From positions 1-21,496 of the forward strand of contig DLGS01000446.1 of the NCBI GenBank assembly GCA_002482815.1: 21,496 nucleotides of DNA. The letters run 5' to 3'. Shown here in pieces: positions 1-7,901 of this stretch. The notes under the pieces are model-generated. The model made no database searches. It was given only the letters and a program-made list of their open reading frames with translations, and was not told the DNA's origin. The DNA is from Bacteroidetes bacterium UBA7688. Lineage in GTDB: Bacteria > Bacteroidota > Bacteroidia > Chitinophagales > Chitinophagaceae. The number at the start of each line of letters is the position of its first letter. Positions within the stretch are counted from its first letter, which is position 1. A program made the position numbers and the translations under genes.

Positions 1-824
1 AATAATTTACCTAATAGAATAAAGGCTATTACTACAGCTGCTGCTTCAAAATAAACGTGTGCATGCAATCCCTGCCGATGCCAAAAATCAGGAAAAAGCA
101 TGTTGAACAAGCTAAATACATAGGCAATTCCTGTACTCAATGCCACCAATGTATCCATATTGGCCGAACGATGCTTTGCTTGTTTGTAGGCATTAACGAA
201 AAAATCTTTGCCAATCCACAGCACAACAGGAGTAGTGAACAGCCACATGATTTCATTGGCATAGGGTATATCCATAAAGAACATCCCGATCACTACCACC
301 GGAAGTGATAAGATAATGGCCCAAATAGTTTTGGTCTTTAATGCCTTCCATTTCTTTTCGTGAATAGCTTCCAGTGTTTCCTGCTGTGAGGTACTATTTT
401 CTATCAGCAAATCATAACCCACCGATTGTATTGCTTTCTGTATAGCAGAAGGATTGGTCATGTTGGGCAGGTATTCTACTGAAAGTGTAGCTGTAGCAAA
501 ATTTACGTTCGCACTAATAACACCCGGGATATATTGGGCGGTGCTTTCGGCACTTACGGCGCAGGAAGCGCAAGTCATATTCAGCACAGGGAAAGACTGC
601 TTTACCGTTGTAACACCATAACCTAGATCTTTGATGGCCTTTACAGCTTCTATTAATGATTTTTTATCTGCTACTGTAATAGCTGCTCTACGATTATTCA
701 GCTCTACTTTGTGGGTTTCTACCCCATTAATCTGTGCCAATCCATTATCTACAATCAAGGCACAATGTTCGCTTTCCACATCTTCCAATGGAAGATAAAT
801 GAGTTCGGTATTTTCTGTTGCCAT
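1..824 (-). CDS. copA: Copper-translocating P-type ATPase, N-terminal part (truncated by window edge)
   Basis: This is the first 274 codons of a P1B-type copper-exporting ATPase, which pumps Cu+ out of the cytoplasm using ATP; the catalytic P and N domains lie beyond the left edge. I translated it from ATG at 824. Residues 11-75 look like an HMA metal-binding domain whose CxxC has become SEHC (residues 18-21). Residues 80-140 are an intact HMA domain with MTCASC (Cys85, Cys88). Two hydrophobic segments follow at about 167-184 and 191-207, then the family-typical MDTLVALSTG stretch near 223-232 that begins the next membrane helix, and another helix at about 258-272. No reading-frame damage is visible. 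The HMA-AraC regulator lies upstream on the same strand, 268 bp away. The family is certain; copper rather than silver specificity is inferred from family motifs and context. Confidence 0.95.
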   Translation of the reverse strand, partial: MATENTELIYLPLEDVESEHCALIVDNGLAQINGVETHKVELNNRRAAITVADKKSLIEAVKAIKDLGYGVTTVKQSFPVLNMTCASCAVSAESTAQYIPGVISANVNFATATLSVEYLPNMTNPSAIQKAIQSVGYDLLIENSTSQQETLEAIHEKKWKALKTKTIWAIILSLPVVVIGMFFMDIPYANEIMWLFTTPVVLWIGKDFFVNAYKQAKHRSANMDTLVALSTGIAYVFSLFNMLFPDFWHRQGLHAHVYFEAAAVVIAFILLGKL

Positions 825-1092
825 AATACTTTATTTCTTTGAGCAAAGGTGGCAACTAAATAGAACCCGGGTGTTGTAGTTTTATGGAATTATGTTGTAA
901 TTTTTATCTATCGTATAACGACTTACCGTCCTCTTCCCTGACCTGATTAACTTATGCTATCCTAAGCCCTTAAGGAAATTGCTGATTGCTTACAAGGACT
1001 AATAATAAAGTCAAATCACTGCTCGCTTCCTGAATAAAAGCGGTTATAAAATGAATGAATACCTTATACTTTTAATGAATTGCTTTGTTGTT

Positions 1093-1656
1093 CTAAACTT
1101 CGTCTAAGGGTTTCCTTTTATCATGCTTAATCTGTTTAAAATGGCTTGGTGTAAGTCCGGTGACTTTTTTGAACTGGTTGCTTAGATACGCCACGCTTGA
1201 ATAGTTCAATCTAAAAGCAATTTCACTCAGAGAAAGTTCGTCATAAACCAGTAGTTCCTTTACCTTTTCTATTTTTTGCGCTATAAAATATTTTTCGATG
1301 GTAGTACCTTCTACCTCTGAAAATAAATTAGACAGGTAATTGTAATCGTGATGAAGCTTGCTGATTAATACATCCGATAAATTAGTCTTTGCATCATCGT
1401 CGTGATAATGCACCTGGTCAATAATAACATTCTTTATTTGCTCTATAATCCTGCTCTTTTTATCATCAATAATTTCAAAGCCCAATTGGGTAAGTGCTTT
1501 ATCTAATACTTTCTTCTCCTCACCGGACAATTCCTTTTCCAAAGTAAGCTCACCCAGTTTTATATTTTTTACTGCTATGCCGTTTTTGTCCATTTCATTC
1601 TGCACTACCATAATGCAGCGATTGCAGACCATATTTTTTATAAACAACGTTGCCAT
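1093..1656 (-). CDS. HMA-domain/AraC-type transcriptional regulator, probable copper-responsive regulator
   Basis: A 187-residue protein joins an N-terminal HMA-like metal-binding fold (about residues 1-65, with a CNRC metal motif at Cys11 and Cys14) to a C-terminal AraC/XylS helix-turn-helix domain (about 85-178). The second helix-turn-helix is clear in LSLSEIAFRLNYSSVAYLSN, followed by the family-typical FKKVTGLTPSHFK. A short His/Asp-rich stretch (HYHDDD, near residue 83) links the two and might be a second metal site. A metal-sensing regulator next to a copper ATPase suggests direct metal-responsive control of copA; that role is inferred. Similar HMA-AraC proteins are common in Bacteroidota but the family is poorly characterised. 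The start follows an A/T-rich leader with a possible -7 box at 1700-1707. Confidence 0.85.
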   Translation of the reverse strand: MATLFIKNMVCNRCIMVVQNEMDKNGIAVKNIKLGELTLEKELSGEEKKVLDKALTQLGFEIIDDKKSRIIEQIKNVIIDQVHYHDDDAKTNLSDVLISKLHHDYNYLSNLFSEVEGTTIEKYFIAQKIEKVKELLVYDELSLSEIAFRLNYSSVAYLSNQFKKVTGLTPSHFKQIKHDKRKPLDEV

Positions 1657-2166
1657 ATATTTTATTGACTATTTTAAACCTATTTAGGGTCAGGCTCAAC
1701 AAAACTACACTTTTATTTATCTGGAATAATACTGCGGTTACGAATTGTTTCGACCCCAATTTTAAGTGGAATTAAATTAGAATAGCCAATTTCATTGATC
1801 AGAAAAAGGCAATTATAAAATTTGGAAAACCAGATTAGAAGCCCCTATTTGACCAGTTAGCATATTGTCATTCTTAGGTATTTCCTATAATCACAATTTT
1901 AAATCGAAATTCAGCCAATAATTGACCTTCTGATTTTTTCAGCAGCATAATCACCTTGAAAGAATTGCTAATAAATTCACTTAACTTAAAAGCTCTCCTA
2001 ATTATCATTCAAGATTCGAAGTTGCTAGCCGAAGCAGCCCAAAAGATAGCGTTGAATCTGAACTTATCCGGCGTCTTAGAACAATTATTTTTATAGCAAG
2101 ATTAATTCTTGCCCTGCTCACCCTATAATGGAATAACCATGTCACCTCAATCAGCACAGGAAACAG
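1657..2166. other. Gene-poor intergenic region
   Basis: About 510 bp between two divergent regulator genes. Apart from the putative -7 box at 1700-1707 and the ribosome-binding site before 2167, I find no gene, RNA or hairpin that I can support. Short open frames around 2005-2205 have no recognisable protein features. It presumably carries the promoters of both flanking regulators. Confidence 0.5.
1700..1707 (-). promoter_or_regulatory. Putative -7 promoter box for the HMA-AraC regulator
   Basis: On the minus strand this reads TAGTTTTG, a full match to the Bacteroidota -7 consensus TAnnTTTG. It lies 43 bp upstream of the regulator start. I do not see a convincing -33 TTG at the usual distance, so this rests on one short motif. 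Confidence 0.35.
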
Positions 2167-3018
2167 ATGCGATATACAATTATCTTCGCGAAACCAATAA
2201 TACAAAAAACAGTGATACAGAAAACTAAGCTTATCCGTGCTTTGCTTGTGGATGATGAGTTAAATGCATGTAAGAATCTCCACAACATTCTTTCTGCTAA
2301 TTTTTATAATTCTATTGAAATAACAGGCTTTGCTCTAAATACGAAGCAAGCTGAAGTGTTGATTGCAGAAACAAAGCCCGAGGTGGTTTTTTTGGATATT
2401 GAAATGCGTGGAGAAAATGCATTTCAATTTATTGAAAGAATAGAACCTTTCAATTTCGAAATTGTGTTTGTTACAGCGTATGATGAATATGCTTTGCGGG
2501 CGCTAAAACTGAGTGCCTTGGATTACATTTTAAAACCTATTAACATTGTCGAACTGGGCAATGCAATAAAAAAACTGGAACAGCATCTTTTATTAAAAGA
2601 AAAGGCATATACTTTTAACCGGGAAAATGAAATTTCTATTTCAGGAAATCAATATGCGAACAAAATTCCCGCTGAAAGAATAATTTTAAAGAGTCAAAAT
2701 GAGTCAAGAATTGTTGGAATAAATAAGATAAAATATATTGAAGCCAAAAGAAGTTATTCTCAATTTTATTTTGAAGACGAAAATGGACCGTCTACTTTTT
2801 TAATGAGTAAACCTATATCTGATTATATTGAATTATTGCCCGCCAATTTGTTTTATAGAATCCATAAATCATACCTGGTCAATTGTAATTACATCAAACA
2901 TCTGCATAAAGAGAACGAACACTTTACCGTATGGCTAAAGGATACTACAGTACTGCCGATCAGCCGAAGAAAATATCTTTTACTGGAAGACTTTCTAAAA
3001 CAACTTGATATACCTTAG
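2167..3018 (+). CDS. LytTR-family response regulator (REC + LytTR)
   Basis: A 283-residue DNA-binding response regulator. The receiver domain spans about residues 23-140, with acidic pair Asp29/Asp30, phospho-acceptor Asp77 (VFLDIEM), Thr103 and Lys123. The LytTR DNA-binding domain spans about 170-280, with the typical RIHKSYLVN near 231-239. LytTR regulators bind paired direct repeats and activate transcription. The ATG at 2167 is preceded by a purine-rich AGGAAACAG, a good ribosome-binding site, but it gives about 22 residues before the usual start of a receiver fold; a GTG at 2212 is the alternative. The gene is tail-to-tail with a propeller histidine kinase (12 bp between stops), its probable partner, although such pairs are more often co-directional. 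The target is unknown; a LytTR-like site occurs at 7499-7531. Confidence 0.93.
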   Translation: MRYTIIFAKPIIQKTVIQKTKLIRALLVDDELNACKNLHNILSANFYNSIEITGFALNTKQAEVLIAETKPEVVFLDIEMRGENAFQFIERIEPFNFEIVFVTAYDEYALRALKLSALDYILKPINIVELGNAIKKLEQHLLLKEKAYTFNRENEISISGNQYANKIPAERIILKSQNESRIVGINKIKYIEAKRSYSQFYFEDENGPSTFLMSKPISDYIELLPANLFYRIHKSYLVNCNYIKHLHKENEHFTVWLKDTTVLPISRRKYLLLEDFLKQLDIP

Positions 3019-3030
3019 GGGATGAAAGCA

Positions 3031-5931
3031 TTAATCAGGTTTTATTGAAATACAAGATTTAGCACCCAACACTATTCCATCCTTTCCTACTATTTCTTTT
3101 AATTCAACCTTTATATCCAAGCCGTGAATTTTGGACAATTGTTCAAGTCTTTGATGAATATTGGTCATTGCATAAGATTTATGCGAAGTATCTGATTGTG
3201 GGCCTTTATTCAAACCGATCCCATTATCTGTTACTTCAATAAAAAGTCCGTTTTCGTTTTCGTATAATTTCAAATCAATCCGACCATCCTTTCCTTCATT
3301 TGGCCAGATACCGTGCTTGATTGCATTCTCAACTAAAGGTTGAATAAGTAAGGGTGGAATCATAATGGCGTCCTCTTCTATACCCTCCTCAATATCTATG
3401 GCGTACATAAGTGTGCCGTTTAACCTTAATTGCTCTATTCGTAAATAGTTCTCCACAAGCGTCAACTCTTGTTTAAGTGTGATTAATTCATTGGAGGTAT
3501 TGTGCATATTCTGCCGGATCAAGTCAGAGAAGATGATGATATATTCATTCGCGGCAGCAATTTCCCTGTTATTAATAAGTCCCTGAACACTGTTCAGAGA
3601 ATTGAAAATAAAATGCGGATTCATCATCGCATTAAGCGCTTTGTATTCTGATTTAAGAAACCTGAGTTCATTTTCTCTCTTCTTCAAATTTGCTTTAACC
3701 CCTAATCGTGCTAGATATGCAATGAGAACAACACCGATCAAAAAAATCAAGCCGATAAACCAGAAAGAAGCCCAAAATGGTTTATCAATGTATAAAACAA
3801 ACGATATCGGAACAGAATAGTTCCCCGACATTGTTTTGGCACGAACTTTAATGGCAAATTTGCCGAATCCCAATTTAAAAAGATTTATATCTTCGCTATT
3901 AATCACAATCCAGTTGTCCGGCTGGTCGGCTTGCCCCACAGTATACTCATAGACAAGGTTGTGATGAGTAAAGGAAATCGGAGCAAATCGAATACTGACA
4001 CTTCTGCTATCGTAATATTTAAGGTTCAGTGTATCTTTTATAGCGCATGTAATCTTTCTTGTTTTCAGGGAGATGAACTTCAAGTGTGGCATTACTTCGT
4101 CTTTCAAGACATAATCTGTAGTATAGCTACTCATATTATTGCCCTTAAAGAAATAGCATCTTTCATTATCAATCATTACATAATCTGCCTGATATGGAAT
4201 CATCCGGTCCTCTATCAGGCGTATGGAGAACTTTGCTTTATCTTGTTTTTTGGTAAAACTCAAAACCCTGAAATAATTACTGGTCGATATTAATAAGACG
4301 CTGTCATTAACAGGATAAAATTTATCCCAAGTGCAACTATTACTTTTTATGGTATCAAAAACGGATTTTACGTTTTTATAATTAGCTGAAATCAGGAGTT
4401 GATTATTATGTGTAATTCCTAAAAAATAATTATTACAAAATGTAAATTCTCTGAAAGTTGATTTGCCAAACTGAGGTTGAATAACGGCATTGGTATCTCC
4501 TATTCTGAAAACGTTATTAATAGTTGAAAACCAGATGGAGCTATCCCTATCCATAGCAATAGCATAGGTTCCGGCCCGGAAGTACTTATTGTATCTAATG
4601 TTAGCAGGATTTACACCATTTAAAATTTTATCTTTTAAGTAATAGAATATCCCATTAGGAGATTTAAAATAGTGGTATCTGCCCAGGCGAAAATATTTGC
4701 TTACACCCCAGAGATTTCCGATCTCCAATTTCTTCACATCGGGTGAAGATTTTCTCCACCCATAAATACCAAAATTATCATCATTAGAAAAATCGTAAAA
4801 GTTATCGCCTTCAACCCATTGCACACTTTTGATTGCAGCCCTTCCTCCCGAAATTGCGGTATAGTCAAAGAGACACTTGTTTTGTTGTGTGTTTAAATCA
4901 AGAAGAAAAGTAACCCGGTCTTTTGTGGTGTACAGCATCTTATCATCAATTCTTTTTGAAAAGATTACTTGTTTATCCCCGGCAGTCCTCATCTGAAATT
5001 GATTTTGAAATCCGGAACTTATTTTAAACAAACCGTTCTGAGCAGTACCTACCCAATAATCACCATCCTTATCCATTAGCACGGAATAAATCTCATAATT
5101 TGGCAATAACTGAATAATACCGTCAAAAATCAGGCCTTTTCCTGTTGCTAGAATTTCATGATTTACATACCGGTATATCCTGTAAAGCTGAGACTTGCTC
5201 AACTTACCGGTCCCTTTAAAATCCAGCTTATAACCATTGTTAGAAAAAATTTCTTTTTTAGAGGTCAAAAAATAACTCGAATCGCTATTGTTGCTGAATT
5301 TAGTTACGGTGAATTGATTGTAAGACTCTCTGCTGATTAACGCGCACTTATCGGAGAATCTGATTTTTTCGTCAGAAAAATAAATATCAAAAATACCTTT
5401 CCCGGGTTTTTCAATATGTCGGTAATGATCTCTGGCAAATTTGTCTTCCATAAGCGGGCTAAGGAAATGGGTGATTGTTTCTCCCTTTATTTCATAAAAC
5501 CCGGGATCATCCTGAAAATAAAATGTCAGACTGCTATCTGAATGCAAATTTATTTCAACAGTTATTGATGCTTTGGCCGGTAATTTCAGAAAAGAAGTGT
5601 TGGCCGGACTATGGAAGATACCATCTTTAAAATAACACAGTTCTCCATTGAAAGTCCCTATCCATAATCTTCCATTATAATCCGGCTTAAAGAAAAAACA
5701 TTCATTATCAGAAAGGCCTTCAGCTGTTGAAAATGTTTCGAACTTTTGACCGTTATAACGAACAACTCCTTTATCCGTACCAATCCAAATGAAACCATCT
5801 GCATCCTGATAAATATCATAAATTGTATTACTGGGAAGGCCATCCTCAATCCCGTAGCGTAGCATAGGATATTCCTTTGCGGTGGCGAACATTGGTACCA
5901 GAATAAAAAACAAATAAAACAAATACCGCAT
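3031..5931 (-). CDS. Propeller-domain sensor histidine kinase (LytS/YehU-like catalytic region)
   Basis: A membrane sensor kinase of 966 residues from the ATG at 5931, chosen because MRYLFYLFFILVPMFATAKE is a standard signal peptide; an upstream ATG at 5994 would add 21 residues before it. The mature protein opens with the regulator-propeller signature (GIEDGLPSNTIYDIYQDADG, then FIWIGTDKGVVRYNG). Propeller repeats make up most of the periplasmic part, followed by a Y_Y_Y domain and one membrane helix (about 719-742). Inside the cell are a short coiled coil, the His_kinase box MNPHFIFNSLN (His773) and an HATPase domain with NAIKHG and DNGIGL. There is no receiver domain, so it should phosphorylate a separate LytTR regulator; the convergent gene at 2167 is the nearest candidate. 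The input ligand is unknown. Confidence 0.93.
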   Translation of the reverse strand: MRYLFYLFFILVPMFATAKEYPMLRYGIEDGLPSNTIYDIYQDADGFIWIGTDKGVVRYNGQKFETFSTAEGLSDNECFFFKPDYNGRLWIGTFNGELCYFKDGIFHSPANTSFLKLPAKASITVEINLHSDSSLTFYFQDDPGFYEIKGETITHFLSPLMEDKFARDHYRHIEKPGKGIFDIYFSDEKIRFSDKCALISRESYNQFTVTKFSNNSDSSYFLTSKKEIFSNNGYKLDFKGTGKLSKSQLYRIYRYVNHEILATGKGLIFDGIIQLLPNYEIYSVLMDKDGDYWVGTAQNGLFKISSGFQNQFQMRTAGDKQVIFSKRIDDKMLYTTKDRVTFLLDLNTQQNKCLFDYTAISGGRAAIKSVQWVEGDNFYDFSNDDNFGIYGWRKSSPDVKKLEIGNLWGVSKYFRLGRYHYFKSPNGIFYYLKDKILNGVNPANIRYNKYFRAGTYAIAMDRDSSIWFSTINNVFRIGDTNAVIQPQFGKSTFREFTFCNNYFLGITHNNQLLISANYKNVKSVFDTIKSNSCTWDKFYPVNDSVLLISTSNYFRVLSFTKKQDKAKFSIRLIEDRMIPYQADYVMIDNERCYFFKGNNMSSYTTDYVLKDEVMPHLKFISLKTRKITCAIKDTLNLKYYDSRSVSIRFAPISFTHHNLVYEYTVGQADQPDNWIVINSEDINLFKLGFGKFAIKVRAKTMSGNYSVPISFVLYIDKPFWASFWFIGLIFLIGVVLIAYLARLGVKANLKKRENELRFLKSEYKALNAMMNPHFIFNSLNSVQGLINNREIAAANEYIIIFSDLIRQNMHNTSNELITLKQELTLVENYLRIEQLRLNGTLMYAIDIEEGIEEDAIMIPPLLIQPLVENAIKHGIWPNEGKDGRIDLKLYENENGLFIEVTDNGIGLNKGPQSDTSHKSYAMTNIHQRLEQLSKIHGLDIKVELKEIVGKDGIVLGAKSCISIKPD

Positions 5932-5959
5932 AACAAAAAAGCCTTGGTCTGGCAAAGTA

Positions 5960-5979
5960 AATCTTAAAATTTTAAGATT
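5960..5979. repeat. Perfect 20-bp palindrome upstream of sensor kinase
   Basis: The left half AATCTTAAAA is followed directly by its exact reverse complement TTTTAAGATT. It sits 28 bp upstream of the kinase start at 5931 and next to the terminator of the preceding gene. It has too few G/C pairs to be a typical terminator stem. It could be an operator for a dimeric regulator, or a chance palindrome in AT-rich DNA. Confidence 0.5.
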
Positions 5980-5996
5980 GAGTTTCAATATCAAAC

Positions 5997-6025
5997 AAAC
6001 GCCACAACAAATTGTTGTGGCGTTT
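5997..6025 (-). terminator. Rho-independent terminator of the PKD/T9SS gene
   Basis: A perfect 14-bp inverted repeat (AAACGCCACAACAA and its complement) separated by a single base; the usable stem is about 12 bp with a small loop. On the minus strand the stem runs into GTTTGTTTGATA. It starts 18 bp after the stop of the gene ending at 6044. Confidence 0.85.
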
Positions 6026-6043
6026 CTATATGAAAAATCAAGC

Positions 6044-7345
6044 CTACTTCGTAACGGATAACTTTTCAGTAGTTGTTCCCTTACTTGTTTTAAGTCTTAC
6101 CTGGTATAAACCTGAAGGCAAATTACCGGTATTTACTTTAATTGTCTGACTTCCTTTAATTAATAGCGCTGAGCTATAATCATAAACTAATTTCCCGGTC
6201 ATATCCAGAATATGAATTTGTACAGCTTCATTATCTGACAAATTAAATTTGATATCGAAATTCGAACTTGTGGGATTTGGATAGAGTTCAACCTTATCAT
6301 TTGAACTGATTCCATTTAATCCTGGATTTGTTTTTTTCATTCCACTAATGCCACCCGGATCTTCCGGAGGATTTACTACATCATCACATGGTCTGCTTAC
6401 AACTGACGTGGTTGGCAAACAAAAATCAACGCATGACCTGCAAATGCAACCACTTGCAGTAGTCTCTGTAACACATACTGTATAGCAAGGATTAGCAAAC
6501 GGTCCAGGTGAGTAGATTTTAGATATTGGATGTGTAGTAATTGTACCATCTCCCCAATTATAGCTATATGTTGAAGTAGGATGAAAATTGTTCACTGAAG
6601 CAGTAACTGTAGCTTGTGGAACAAACGACAAAGGATTATAAAATGAATTGTAATTAATCTGCAAAGTGAAATTGGCGTCACACGGAGTTGAATCAACCGG
6701 TTGTGGACAATCTCCTACACAAATGTTGTCAAAACCTATGGTCTCAGCTTGACTGGCTCCTGTATAGTCACATTCAAACATTATCCCAGTATTGTTTAGC
6801 ATTATATTGTTGAAATCTGCTGCGGTTAAACCAGGAGCGGCATCCCATTGCCAAACGCCCGGAACACCCGGGAATACCCCACCGGTGGTTAATACAAGAG
6901 GCGCACTCGTGTGTGTCCAAAAACCATCGGTTTCTCTCATAAATGTTCCAATGGCTGTAAATCTTATCCAATTGGTTGTAACACCAGGGCCTCCAGGACC
7001 AATGTATAAATAGATTCTGGGATTAATTGCTAAAACACCCGGATCTCCATCATTAAAAATTCTTTGATCCCAACTGATACTGCAACCTAAATGATTGGTT
7101 CCCAAATTCTGATAAGACTGAGTGGTATTACTTAAATAGGAAGCTCCACCCTGATCAGTTGTTCGAATATATTTTGTTGAACCATTTGGACCTGCGCCCG
7201 AAGCAATAGTTCCACCCAACGCAGTTAAAGTCCATCCGGTTGGAACGGGTCCTAACGGAGCGCTTTCAAAATCCGTACACGGTAGTGTTTGGGCTTGTAC
7301 ATTCAACCCTGTTACTAAAAGTAAACTTAAAAGATATTTTTTCAT
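6044..7345 (-). CDS. Secreted protein with PKD-like domain and T9SS type A sorting domain
   Basis: A 433-residue export protein. Residues 1-19 are a signal peptide (MKKYLLSLLLVTGLNVQAQ). Residues 20-210 resemble the carbohydrate- or ligand-binding beta-sandwich regions found in Bacteroidota surface proteins, but I cannot name the family. Residues 222-312 look like a PKD-type fold (YSYNWGDGT) rich in cysteines (CYTVC, CICRSC), which may form disulfides outside the cell. Residues 350-433 are a T9SS C-terminal sorting domain (KVELYPNPTS near the start, SGLYQVRLKT, ending KLSVTK), which directs passage through the outer membrane and cleavage or anchoring at the surface. No catalytic motif is visible, so the function is unknown; adhesion is a guess. 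It is monocistronic, with a terminator at 5997-6025 and a promoter plus a possible LytTR site upstream. Confidence 0.88.
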   Translation of the reverse strand: MKKYLLSLLLVTGLNVQAQTLPCTDFESAPLGPVPTGWTLTALGGTIASGAGPNGSTKYIRTTDQGGASYLSNTTQSYQNLGTNHLGCSISWDQRIFNDGDPGVLAINPRIYLYIGPGGPGVTTNWIRFTAIGTFMRETDGFWTHTSAPLVLTTGGVFPGVPGVWQWDAAPGLTAADFNNIMLNNTGIMFECDYTGASQAETIGFDNICVGDCPQPVDSTPCDANFTLQINYNSFYNPLSFVPQATVTASVNNFHPTSTYSYNWGDGTITTHPISKIYSPGPFANPCYTVCVTETTASGCICRSCVDFCLPTTSVVSRPCDDVVNPPEDPGGISGMKKTNPGLNGISSNDKVELYPNPTSSNFDIKFNLSDNEAVQIHILDMTGKLVYDYSSALLIKGSQTIKVNTGNLPSGLYQVRLKTSKGTTTEKLSVTK

Positions 7346-7460
7346 TGTTATATAGTTTTAAATAAAAAAAATTAGAAAAGCGAATCGGTCTTTGAGGTGG
7401 GTGGACTTTTATTCATGGCTTGTGTTTTAGTTTTTAAGGAGATTAATTTCTTCTATAAAC

Positions 7461-7488
7461 CAAAAGTAAAAGCGTCGAAGAGAAACAA
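7461..7488 (-). promoter_or_regulatory. Putative Bacteroidota-type promoter of the PKD/T9SS gene
   Basis: On the minus strand TTG (7488-7486) is followed by a 17-base spacer and TACTTTTG (7468-7461). This fits the Bacteroidota/Flavobacterium consensus TTG-N17-23-TAnnTTTG. Transcription would start near 7455 and leave a leader of about 110 nt before the ATG at 7345. Confidence 0.6.
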
Positions 7489-7498
7489 TAAATCTTCC

Positions 7499-7531
7499 TT
7501 CCCAACGGCAGCAATTTTTTCCCAACGGTAG
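7499..7531 (-). promoter_or_regulatory. Direct-repeat pair matching the LytTR regulator binding consensus
   Basis: Two copies of a 13-bp element, CTACCGTTGGGAA (7531-7519) and CTGCCGTTGGGAA (7511-7499) on the minus strand, match at 12 of 13 positions and are offset by exactly 20 bp, about two helical turns. The published LytTR consensus is [TA][AC][CA]GTTN[AG][TG]; the first copy (ACCGTTGGG) fits all nine positions and the second (GCCGTTGGG) eight of nine. LytTR proteins typically bind two such repeats about 21 bp apart. The pair ends 10 bp before the putative -33 TTG, where an activator would sit. Which LytTR protein binds, if either, is not shown by the sequence. Confidence 0.6.
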
Positions 7532-7775
7532 ACTTCAGGATAAAACAATTCCGCATACAAGGGAAATTCAATGCCGTTATTTAAAAAGTGAACTTTTAAT
7601 AAGGAAAATTGAAATGCAAGCCTGGTAAAGATTCCAGCAGTATTTTGGAAAATGACTGACAGTAAAATTGGTAAAGCAAACCGCTAAAAGGTGGCCTTAT
7701 TGTTTACATTTTGATTTGTTGGAATGATAAGGATGAAATCGGTCAGGACTTTTGATTCTACCATTGTTCATCACA
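7532..7775. other. Intergenic stretch without a supported gene
   Basis: This is the upstream part of the roughly 556-bp gap between the two T9SS genes. I see no gene, RNA or clear repeat in it. The rest of the gap holds the promoter and direct repeats (7461-7531) and a terminator (7779-7806). Confidence 0.5.
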
Positions 7776-7778
7776 AAA

Positions 7779-7806
7779 AAAAGCCCAACCAAAGGGTTGA
7801 GCTTTT
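7779..7806 (-). terminator. Rho-independent terminator of the S74/T9SS gene
   Basis: On the minus strand a 12-bp stem (AAAAGCTCAACC pairing with GGTTGGGCTTTT) with loop CTTT is followed by a run of T. The one non-Watson-Crick pair is a G-U wobble only in minus-strand RNA (it would be A-C in plus-strand RNA), which supports the orientation. It lies about 95 bp after the stop at 7902. Confidence 0.85.
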
Positions 7807-7901
7807 TCAATTAAAGTCGTCCTGCCTGTACAATTTTCAAACTATTTTGTTCAGGATCTGGATCGGTTTGTTGCTTTAGTGGACTAACATTACCCGTACT
7901 G

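Noticed and set aside
2148..2169. Resemblance of the leader before 2167 to the lacZ ribosome-binding region used in vectors
   Set aside because: The similarity is limited to about a dozen purine-rich bases and the surrounding DNA is not vector-like. It is simply a good ribosome-binding site.
2005..2205. A minus-strand open frame of about 66 codons in the gap before the LytTR gene
   Set aside because: It has no recognisable domain, an unusual residue make-up, and overlaps the ribosome-binding site and start of the LytTR gene. The plus-strand frames there are also broken by stops.
5932..5994. Longer start for the propeller kinase at 5994
   Set aside because: It would place 21 residues before a standard signal peptide, cover the palindrome and begin beside the upstream terminator. 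The ATG at 5931 fits better.
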